Assembly: GCA_004563195.1 (NCBI GenBank)
Contig: SFTJ01000003.1
Location: 62,001 to 126,000, forward strand
Source: a bacterium
GTDB lineage: Bacteria; Bacteroidota; Bacteroidia; Bacteroidales; Muribaculaceae
DNA: 64,000 nt
Direction: 5' to 3'
Positions within the stretch are counted from its first letter, which is position 1, and every line of letters starts with the position of its first letter. The notes beneath the pieces are model-generated. The model had not been told where the DNA came from. It was given only the letters and a program-made list of their open reading frames with translations, and did not search any database. This document shows positions 8,391 through 16,056 of this stretch, one piece after another. The position numbers and the translations under genes are program-made.

Positions 8391-9308
8391 ATGCGACAAT
8401 CAGGAAAGAAGCACAACGAACACAGTTTTCGCCGCCCCGACAACATTCGCACCTATGCAGTAAGCGATGACGACACGCTGCTCTCGGCGGTGAGCAAAAT
8501 ACTGAGCGACCACACTGCCACCAAGATAAAGTCGATGCTCAAGCACGACCAATTTGCCATCAACGGCACTCCGTGCTCGCAATTCGACCGCGAAGTGAAG
8601 GCGGGCGACGAAATTGCCATCAATTTCGACCAATCGTTTGCCACATTTAAGAACCAGCGACTCGAATTGGTGTATGAAGACGACGACATATTGGTGGTAA
8701 ACAAGGGCTACGGACTGCTCTCGATGGGCACCGACCGCGTGAAAGAGGGCACCGTCTACAGCCTTATGCGCGCCTATGTGAAGACTCACGACCCACGCAA
8801 GCATGTGTTTATCATTCACCGCCTCGACCGCGACACATCGGGACTGATGATGCTCGCCAAGAGCGTGGAAGCCAAAGATGCGCTGCAGCACAATTGGAAC
8901 AACATGGTGCTCAGCCGCAAATATGTGGCTGTGCTCGAGGGCGAACTCGAATCGGACGAGGGCGTGGTGAAAAGCTATCTTGCCGAGAACTCGAAGTTTG
9001 AGGTGTATTCCACCAACAATCCCAACGAGGGCCAACTCGCCATCACCAACTATAAGGTAATTCGTCGCGGCCGCGGCATGACGCTGGTGGAAGTGGAACT
9101 CGACACCGGTCGCAAGAACCAGATACGCGTGCACATGAAGGACTTGGGCCACCCCATTGTGGGCGACCGCAAATACGGCGCCAAGCCCAGCCCCATACAC
9201 CGCCTTGCACTGCATGCCCAGACGCTGCGATTTGTACATCCCATCACTCGCAAGGACATGAAGTTTGAAACTCCCATACCCGCAAAATTCCGCGGATTGG
9301 TGATGTAA
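8391..9308 (+). CDS. RluA-family 23S rRNA pseudouridine synthase
   Basis: Converts uridines to pseudouridine in rRNA (or tRNA). A basic N-terminus leads into an S4 RNA-binding domain (about residues 20-75), then the RluA catalytic domain with the active-site motif HRLDRDTSG at about residues 143-151 and the later RKNQIRVHMKDLGHPIVGD signature. The ATG at 8391 is chosen over an in-frame TTG at 8385. A TAACTTTG box lies at 8358-8365 and could be the -7 promoter element, which would give a very short leader. Which uridine is modified (RluC- or RluD-like specificity) cannot be told here. Confidence 0.93.
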   Translation: MRQSGKKHNEHSFRRPDNIRTYAVSDDDTLLSAVSKILSDHTATKIKSMLKHDQFAINGTPCSQFDREVKAGDEIAINFDQSFATFKNQRLELVYEDDDILVVNKGYGLLSMGTDRVKEGTVYSLMRAYVKTHDPRKHVFIIHRLDRDTSGLMMLAKSVEAKDALQHNWNNMVLSRKYVAVLEGELESDEGVVKSYLAENSKFEVYSTNNPNEGQLAITNYKVIRRGRGMTLVEVELDTGRKNQIRVHMKDLGHPIVGDRKYGAKPSPIHRLALHAQTLRFVHPITRKDMKFETPIPAKFRGLVM

Positions 9309-9363
9309 TCACAGCCACTCCCATCATAGCAAGCAACACGCACCATCAACAACAACGATTATT

Positions 9364-11844
9364 ATGCCAAACGCAGAACAAATGTATGCCGAAGTGATAG
9401 TGCCCCTCGCGCTGAAGGGCTCGTTCACCTATAGTGTGCCCGCCGCCATGCAGCAAAGCTTGAGCGTGGGCAGCCGCGTGCTTGTGCAGTTTGGCAGAAA
9501 AAAGACCTACACAGCCATAGTAGTACAGATGCACTACCATGCTCCCGAAGGCTATGAAGTGAAGGACATTCTCGAAGTGCTCGACTCCGACCCCATCGTA
9601 AGGCATCCCCAACTGCAGTTTTGGCAATGGATTGCCGACTACTATCTGTGCACCATAGGCGAGGTGTATAAGGCAGCTGTGCCCTCGGGACTGAAGATGG
9701 AGAGCGAGACATTTATCAGCGTAAACCCCGACTGGGAAGAGACCCCCGACGACCATCTGAGCGAACGCGAACAGGTGGTGCTCGAATATGCCGTGCACCG
9801 CGACCGCTCGCAAATAGATGAAATATCGCGCGCCACGGGCTACAAAAATATGCTCCCGCTGGTGAGCCGTCTGCTCGAGCGCGGCGCCATACACGTATCG
9901 GAACGCGTAATCGATAATTATCGCCCCAAAACCGAAACTTATGTCACTCTCAATGCCGAGAAGGACGACGAAATCACGCTTCATAGCTATTTCGACTCGG
10001 TGGCTCGTGCCAAAAAGCAGGAAGCACTGCTGCTGGCGTTTCTCGACCTCTCGCACTGGATGCAACACGGCGAGCCTAAGGAAGTGACCAAAGCCGAACT
10101 GCTGAAACGCGCTTCGGTGACTCAACCTGTGCTCAAAGCAGCCATCGATAAGGGCATTTTCACGCTCTACAAGAAAGAAATCAACCGTTTTGCCAACCTC
10201 AACTGCGGCATCGACAATGCCCCGGTGCTCACCGATGAGCAGCAACGCGCCTACAACGAGATTATGGCGTCGTGGCGCGACCACAACATCACGCTGCTGC
10301 ACGGCGTTACCTCGAGCGGCAAAACATCAATCTATATTCATCTCATTCAAGAGGCGCTCAACAAGGGCCGTCAGGCGCTGTATTTGGTGCCCGAAATAGC
10401 CCTAACCACCCAACTCACCCAACGCCTGCAAAAGGTGTTTGGCGACCGGCTGCTCATCTATCACAGCAAATTCAGCGACAATGAGCGCGTCGACATTTGG
10501 AAACGATTGCTCACAAGCACCGAACCGATGGTGGTGATAGGCGTTCGCTCGGCTGTGTACCTGCCGTTCGGCAACCTCGGCATGGTGATAGTGGACGAAG
10601 AGCACGACCCCAGCTACAAACAGCAAGACCCCGCGCCGCGCTACAACGGGCGCGATGCCGCTATAGTCATAGCATCGATGCACGGCGCAAAGACTCTGCT
10701 CGGCTCTGCCACGCCCTCGATTGAGACATTCTACAAAGCCCGTAGCGGCCGATTCGGACTCGTGTCGCTGCTCACCCGCTACGAAGGACTTCAGCTGCCC
10801 GAGGTGAAGGTTATCGACACAAAACAGGCTCGTCGCAAGAAGGAAATGAACGGCATGTTCTCCTCCGAACTCGTGCGCGAGTGCCGACACGCCCTCAACG
10901 ACAAGCAGCAAGTGATTCTCTTTCAGAATCGCCGAGGCTATGCTCCTATGGTGGAGTGCAAACAATGCGCTTGGGTGCCTAAATGCCAAAATTGCGACGT
11001 GTCGCTCACCTACCACAAGCACATTCGCACCCTCTCGTGCCACTACTGCGGTTATGCCATCACTCTGCCCGACATCTGCCCCGCCTGCGGCCAACCCACC
11101 ATCGAGATTGTGGGCTACGGCACCGAACGCGTGGAGGACGAAATCGACAAAGTGTTTCCCGACGAGAAAATATCGCGCATGGACCTCGACACCACTCGCA
11201 ATAAAAACAGCTACGAACGCATAATAACCGAATTTTCGCAACATAAGGCCGACATCCTCGTGGGCACGCAAATGGTGACCAAGGGTCTCGACTTCGATGC
11301 CGTGAGCGTGGTGGGCATACTCAATGCCGACACCATGATTTCGTTCCCCGACTTCCGCAGCCACGAGCGCGCCTTCAATATGATGGAACAGGTGGCAGGT
11401 CGCGCCGGACGAAAGCACAGCCAAGGTTTGGTGATAATGCAGACCTCCAACCCCGACCATCCGGTGGTGGGATTTGTGAAACAGCACGACTATTTCGGCT
11501 TCTACGAGCACGAGATAGCCGAGCGCAGGCAATTTTTCTACCCGCCTTTCTGCCGCATCATCAACATATATCTCAAACATCGCGACGAGGCAGCCCTTAT
11601 AGAACTCTCGGTGCACTTCAGCAAGATGCTCCGTGAGATATTCGGCTCGCGCATCTTAGGACCCGAGGCACCCATGGTGGCTCGTGTGCAGCAGCTCTAC
11701 ATACGCCAAATAGCGCTCAAGATGGAAACCGAAGCCTCGATGAAGAAAGTGAAAGAATATCTGCGCTCGGTCTACGAGAATATGATAAAAGCCGACTCTC
11801 GCATGAAAAGTTGCATTCTCTACTACGATGTCGACCCCGTGTAG
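9364..11844 (+). CDS. priA: Primosomal protein N' (replication restart helicase PriA)
   Basis: A 3'-to-5' superfamily 2 helicase that reloads the replisome at stalled forks. The 826 aa include the N-terminal 3'-DNA-binding domain (AEVIVPLALKGSFTYSVPA), Walker A GVTSSGKTS (about residue 313), the DEEH box in IVDEEHDPSYKQQDP (about residue 410), a cysteine-rich zinc-binding insertion (about residues 531-577 with four CxxC-type pairs) and helicase motifs V and VI (GTQMVTKGLDFDAV, QVAGRAGRKHSQG). All key residues are intact. It is read in the same direction as the pseudouridine synthase and the MATE exporter with short gaps, a likely operon. Confidence 0.96.
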   Translation: MPNAEQMYAEVIVPLALKGSFTYSVPAAMQQSLSVGSRVLVQFGRKKTYTAIVVQMHYHAPEGYEVKDILEVLDSDPIVRHPQLQFWQWIADYYLCTIGEVYKAAVPSGLKMESETFISVNPDWEETPDDHLSEREQVVLEYAVHRDRSQIDEISRATGYKNMLPLVSRLLERGAIHVSERVIDNYRPKTETYVTLNAEKDDEITLHSYFDSVARAKKQEALLLAFLDLSHWMQHGEPKEVTKAELLKRASVTQPVLKAAIDKGIFTLYKKEINRFANLNCGIDNAPVLTDEQQRAYNEIMASWRDHNITLLHGVTSSGKTSIYIHLIQEALNKGRQALYLVPEIALTTQLTQRLQKVFGDRLLIYHSKFSDNERVDIWKRLLTSTEPMVVIGVRSAVYLPFGNLGMVIVDEEHDPSYKQQDPAPRYNGRDAAIVIASMHGAKTLLGSATPSIETFYKARSGRFGLVSLLTRYEGLQLPEVKVIDTKQARRKKEMNGMFSSELVRECRHALNDKQQVILFQNRRGYAPMVECKQCAWVPKCQNCDVSLTYHKHIRTLSCHYCGYAITLPDICPACGQPTIEIVGYGTERVEDEIDKVFPDEKISRMDLDTTRNKNSYERIITEFSQHKADILVGTQMVTKGLDFDAVSVVGILNADTMISFPDFRSHERAFNMMEQVAGRAGRKHSQGLVIMQTSNPDHPVVGFVKQHDYFGFYEHEIAERRQFFYPPFCRIINIYLKHRDEAALIELSVHFSKMLREIFGSRILGPEAPMVARVQQLYIRQIALKMETEASMKKVKEYLRSVYENMIKADSRMKSCILYYDVDPV

Positions 11845-11881
11845 ACCCCACACTCTAATCTCCTTACCGAAAACAAGAATT

Positions 11882-13228
11882 ATGACACCATATTTCGAAC
11901 GATACGGCAATCATTATGCCACCATTTTGCGTCTTGGAATGCCTCTGCTATTGGGGCAGCTCGGCGTGATAGTCACAGGCTATGCCGACACTATAATGGT
12001 GGGCAACTATAATACCGATGCCCTCGCTTCGGCATCGTTTGTAAATAGCATTATGGCTTTTGTGCTGATGCTCAGTATGGGATTTTCCTACGGACTCACC
12101 CCGCTGGTGGGCGCACTCTACGGCAGCGACAACGATGCTCAACTCGCCGGCATGGTGCGCGGTGGCGTGGTGGCAAATGTGGCTTATGTGGCGCTCTGGA
12201 GCCTGCCACTCGCCCTGGGTTACTTGTTTCTGCACCGCATAGGGCTGCCCGAGCACCTGCTGCCCGTAATCCGGCCCTACTATGTGCTCCTGCTCATCTC
12301 TTTGCTGCCCATAGGCGCCATCAACGCCCTCCGACAGTTTACCGACGCCATCAACGACACCAAAGTGTCGATGTACATACTCGTAGCCGGCAACGGGCTC
12401 AACATTCTGCTCAATTATATGCTCATCTACGGCCGATGGGGCGCACCTGAAATGGGGCTCACGGGCGCCGGAGTGGCCACACTCACCGCTCGAGTGGTGA
12501 TGCTTGCAGCTTATGTGGCATACATCTTGAGCCGCAAGTCCTATAACCGCTATCGCAGCCTTCTGCTGCATGGGCGCACAGAGAAATCACAATTGCGCCT
12601 CATCACCGTCACTTCGCTGCCCATATCGATGCAGATAGGCATGGAAACAGCCATCTTCACCGCGGCATCGATATTCGCCGGATGGCTCGGCGCCAACACC
12701 ATGGCAGCCGTACAAGTGCTCACCACCATAGGGCAACTCGGATTTATGGTATATTACAGCCTCGGCGCAGCGGCTTCGATAAAGATGTCGAACTACCTCG
12801 GCGCGGGCGACACCACACGCATTCGCGAGGTGGCACATGCGGGTTATGTGATTATCTTGGCGAGTGCAGTGCTGGCAAGTGTGGTGTTTTACTTCTTCGG
12901 GCACGCTTTGGCCGAACTTTTCACCAACGACCAAGCCGTGGTGGCACTCGTGTCGTCGCAAATAGGGCTGCTCATTCTCTATCAGTTCGGCGATGCCACC
13001 CAGATAGCCTTTGCCAACAATCTGCGCGGCATAGCGCATGTAAAGCCCATAATGAATCGCGCCTTTGTGGCATACATAGTGATAGGCATACCGGTGATGT
13101 ATATGCTATGTTTCCCCATAGGACTGAAAATCAGCGGCATCTACCTCGCCCACACCATCTCGCTGCTCACCGCCGGCGCCCTATTCTACCTCACCTTCCG
13201 CACCCGCATAAAAGAATTGGCGAGATAG
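11882..13228 (+). CDS. MATE-family multidrug/cation antiporter
   Basis: An inner-membrane exporter of 448 aa with about 12 hydrophobic segments in two homologous halves. The N-terminal motif GMPLLLGQLGVIVTGYADTI is the MATE signature that contains the conserved residues of the first helix, repeated in the second half (LPISMQIGMETAIFTAASIF). Such proteins use Na+ or H+ gradients to expel cationic drugs or metabolites; the substrate here is unknown. The reading frame opens upstream inside priA at 11828, but the ATG at 11882 gives the normal MATE start and lies 37 bp past the priA stop. It converges with the RloB-like gene with almost no room between them. Confidence 0.93.
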   Translation: MTPYFERYGNHYATILRLGMPLLLGQLGVIVTGYADTIMVGNYNTDALASASFVNSIMAFVLMLSMGFSYGLTPLVGALYGSDNDAQLAGMVRGGVVANVAYVALWSLPLALGYLFLHRIGLPEHLLPVIRPYYVLLLISLLPIGAINALRQFTDAINDTKVSMYILVAGNGLNILLNYMLIYGRWGAPEMGLTGAGVATLTARVVMLAAYVAYILSRKSYNRYRSLLLHGRTEKSQLRLITVTSLPISMQIGMETAIFTAASIFAGWLGANTMAAVQVLTTIGQLGFMVYYSLGAAASIKMSNYLGAGDTTRIREVAHAGYVIILASAVLASVVFYFFGHALAELFTNDQAVVALVSSQIGLLILYQFGDATQIAFANNLRGIAHVKPIMNRAFVAYIVIGIPVMYMLCFPIGLKISGIYLAHTISLLTAGALFYLTFRTRIKELAR

Positions 13229-13251
13229 ATGCTACGAGAGCGAGGCGCATG

Positions 13252-13857
13252 TCACAAGTTGCGCAATAAGCGCATCAATCGGCCAAGTTCGGAGTAAGAG
13301 TATTCTCGTCCTGTCGATTGCTTCTCCTGCATTGAGCGGTCGGCATTGGTGATTGCCGCATCGAGGCTTCCGCCGTTTCGTTCAAAATAGCTGTGCAAAC
13401 CCCTGCATTTAACAAAAAATTCGATGGTTTTATGATATTCCACACATCGATTCAAGTCTTTCAACAATGCTTCTTGGGTGTCATACGGGCGCGCCTTGTA
13501 GTGAAAATAGTAGAGAAAAAACAATTCGGTGCAGCGATGAGTTTCGAAGAACTCCACCTCGCAGAATATACCTTTCTTAGGCTTATTGATTGGTTTTGCA
13601 TACTTTGCCAGCAATTTTTGATATTGCGACCGTTCGGGCTCTTCGTTTTTGGTATCCATGTCAATAATGCAGAAAATGTGGTTATAGCCCATTGCCACAC
13701 CTTCTGCTATCTTGGCTTCGAGGTCCTTAAGATTTGTATGCTTGGGGTAATCGGGTTTAATGGTAAGTCGTTTGAAGACATCGCACAACGACTTGAAGAA
13801 GAAAAATTCCGTAGGACCCTCGCCAAGTATCAGCGTTGCTTGTCGTAGTTTTCCCAT
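13252..13857 (-). CDS. RloB/AbiLii-like TOPRIM-type protein
   Basis: A 201-aa RloB-family protein. Family features visible: an early acidic motif EGPTEFFFF (about residues 13-21), an aspartate pair in FCIIDMDTKNEEP, and the central CEVEFFETHRCTELFFLYYF, where RloB proteins normally have a CFExWLLLHF-like motif. These fit a TOPRIM-like nuclease fold. The start lies 1 bp after the stop of the upstream AAA ATPase, so the two are one operon and probably one complex. ATPase plus RloB pairs are known as RloAB in restriction loci and as the AbiL abortive-infection system; defence against phage is inferred from that. Confidence 0.72.
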   Translation of the reverse strand: MGKLRQATLILGEGPTEFFFFKSLCDVFKRLTIKPDYPKHTNLKDLEAKIAEGVAMGYNHIFCIIDMDTKNEEPERSQYQKLLAKYAKPINKPKKGIFCEVEFFETHRCTELFFLYYFHYKARPYDTQEALLKDLNRCVEYHKTIEFFVKCRGLHSYFERNGGSLDAAITNADRSMQEKQSTGREYSYSELGRLMRLLRNL

Positions 13858-13858
13858 A

Positions 13859-15139
13859 TCAGCCCTCCAAATTGATGAATATGCTTCCCAAGTCGGGTAA
13901 TGCGCCCAAACGGCCTATGCGATAGGAATTATAAAGCGACAAATTCTTATGTAACCCGAAGGAATCGCCTCGCGAATATTCTGACGAGGCTGTCTCTTTA
14001 TTCTTCTCCACAAACCACACAGCTCCCCTATTGTCATTTATCAAGTCTTGCGATAGAAGCGAGGTCTCCTGGCTGGTAATAATCAACTGCGACTCGGCAG
14101 AATTATATATAAACACATTAAGGTAATAGTATAGCAAATCGTAGTGCAAATCCTCACCCAACTCGTCTAGACAATACACATGAGAGCCGACTATCATATT
14201 GTATAGCGCCTCCAAAATGCGAATGTACTTCATCGTACCTTTCGACTGCCATTTGAGAGGAATAGTGAAATCACCGCCTGTAGAGTGATTGACAAATGCC
14301 ACTGAGTGAGAAGTAGGACGGAGCAATGCCTCTTTTGCATCATCCGAAATGTTTTCCATCATTATGCGATTACGATATTCATCGGGCACGATGCGATCTT
14401 CTATCGTAGGTCTATACTCCATGATATTCAAGTCGGCTTTTTGAAGCATGGTGTTATAAAACCTGCGTTTTTTAGGGATGTCGTAAGCAGCTTTCAGAAT
14501 TTCCACAAGCCCCTTATCGGCATCACCATCCACTTCGTGATAGGTTTCCATTATACGGCTATGCAGATTAGTAAATGGCGCAATATCGTCTTTAAGTGCA
14601 GTCTTTCGGCAAACCGACAAAACGCTATGATTATTCAGCGTATTCTCGCGAATGCTATCTTGCGTACGAACAAGCAGTTTGAGACTTGACCCGAACTTAA
14701 TATCGGCTTGCAGATTGTCACCTACAAAGGAGCGCTCATAAAACAACGATTTGGATTTATTGGGGTAATACCACAGCGTTTCGTTTAGAATAAATTTATT
14801 GTTAAATACCACATTGTAGTCGTAGCGTATGCCGCCGACATAAAACGACACAAACATCTGTGTCGGTTCGTCTTTTGTGAGTACGAACGGATGAAAGCCT
14901 TCTATCTCTTGTGCCGCATCCGATTTGGGCTGCACAAGCAAACGAAAAACCTCATTCAATGCAATCAGCATATTCGATTTCCCCGAAGCATTAGAGCCAT
15001 AGAGTATACCCAATTTATATAAAAACACTCCTTCCGACACCTCAACCACGAGTTCTGAAGCACCATTTTTTGCAACAAAACTCAGTTCTTGCATATCGCG
15101 AATGGAAAGATAGTTATTTACCCTGAATTCTCTAATCAT
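13859..15139 (-). CDS. AAA-family ATPase, RloA/AbiLi-like
   Basis: A 426-aa ATPase of the AAA_15/AAA_21 (OLD-like) kind. It begins IREFRVNNYLSIRDMQELSF, the usual first strand of these SMC-like ATPases, followed by Walker A YGSNASGKSN (about residues 47-56) and a late Walker B in YCLDELGEDLH. A longer frame exists to 15262 but adds an unlikely AT-rich hydrophobic leader; the ATG at 15139 matches the family start. Its partner gene follows after 1 bp. In related two-gene systems the ATPase senses infection and licenses the TOPRIM partner. The pair sits downstream of a helicase-type remnant, which suggests a small defence patch. Confidence 0.75.
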   Translation of the reverse strand: MIREFRVNNYLSIRDMQELSFVAKNGASELVVEVSEGVFLYKLGILYGSNASGKSNMLIALNEVFRLLVQPKSDAAQEIEGFHPFVLTKDEPTQMFVSFYVGGIRYDYNVVFNNKFILNETLWYYPNKSKSLFYERSFVGDNLQADIKFGSSLKLLVRTQDSIRENTLNNHSVLSVCRKTALKDDIAPFTNLHSRIMETYHEVDGDADKGLVEILKAAYDIPKKRRFYNTMLQKADLNIMEYRPTIEDRIVPDEYRNRIMMENISDDAKEALLRPTSHSVAFVNHSTGGDFTIPLKWQSKGTMKYIRILEALYNMIVGSHVYCLDELGEDLHYDLLYYYLNVFIYNSAESQLIITSQETSLLSQDLINDNRGAVWFVEKNKETASSEYSRGDSFGLHKNLSLYNSYRIGRLGALPDLGSIFINLEG

Positions 15140-15435
15140 ATATATATCATTTATGCGCGTTAGTAATACAACTACAAAACTAATGATTATTTTTATTATT
15201 TCAGCAATTTTTACACCTATTTTCGTAATATTTCTACAATATATCGCAAAATTTAGGCTCATCCACTATTAGATTTCCAAAATTGATACAGCATTAGCAC
15301 GACATACTATATGGTCAATAACGGCTCACTGCCTCGGCGAGAGAGACTATGCAGATAATTCCACACCGAGGTAGAGCGGAGTCGACGTAGTAATGACGCC
15401 AACCTCACTATCAGATTAATATCAAAGATGCTTAT

Positions 15436-15720
15436 TTATCCCTTCTCACCGAGGCTTTTATATGCCAACAATCCCTTTTGGGTAAGCAAATATTTCTGAC
15501 GAGGGCTGCGGGGTGCGTCGGGATACAACAATCGGAGGTATCCACCATCAATTGCCGGTCGGAGGTAGCGTTTTAAGAAATGATCCCTACTCTTTAGTCC
15601 TAAAGCCTGCATTATGCTTTTCATCGATAGCGGCTGATTACCAACCACTTCTATAACAAACTTAATATTTTCGTTTTCGATAATCAACTTGTCCTGTACT
15701 TGTATTGTACTTGTCTGCTA
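15436..15720 (-). pseudogene. C-terminal wHTH remnant of a RecG-like/AlbA_2 or Fic regulator
   Basis: About 95 codons open from the upstream stop. The sequence starts with a QDK-type linker (STIQVQDKLIIENENIKFVI) that in the family joins the AlbA_2/helicase-like part to a C-terminal winged helix, then shows that winged helix: SMKSIMQALGLKSRDHFLKR followed by YLRPAIDGGYLRLLYPD and RQKYLLTQKG. The body of the protein is missing and only a TTG could start translation (15687), so I call it a truncated remnant. It lies upstream of the RloAB-like pair on the same strand. Confidence 0.6.
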
Positions 15721-16056
15721 TTAGATTCATCGGCAAGGTTAGGTTGAGTTTTCCACTCTCCCTAACTATCAGCGGGGAGGCTTAACGATTGTCTCCGTCG
15801 GCACACCTCTTGTTACAGCGATTTTAGGGTTGCACATTTATGCTTTCGCGTTCTTAATTGCCACTATTTTTTATTACCTTTGTATTTGGCAAATTGTACA
15901 CTGACGCATGAGCTTGTGCTGCTATGCCCATAAGGCTGAACATCAAGCAACTACCTACAGCTTGGAGTGAGTGCTGTTTGCCGCATTACTAACACTGTTA
16001 ATAACACATTGGCTGCCTCGGCTCGATGTCGGGCAGACAGATTTAAACAATAAAAT

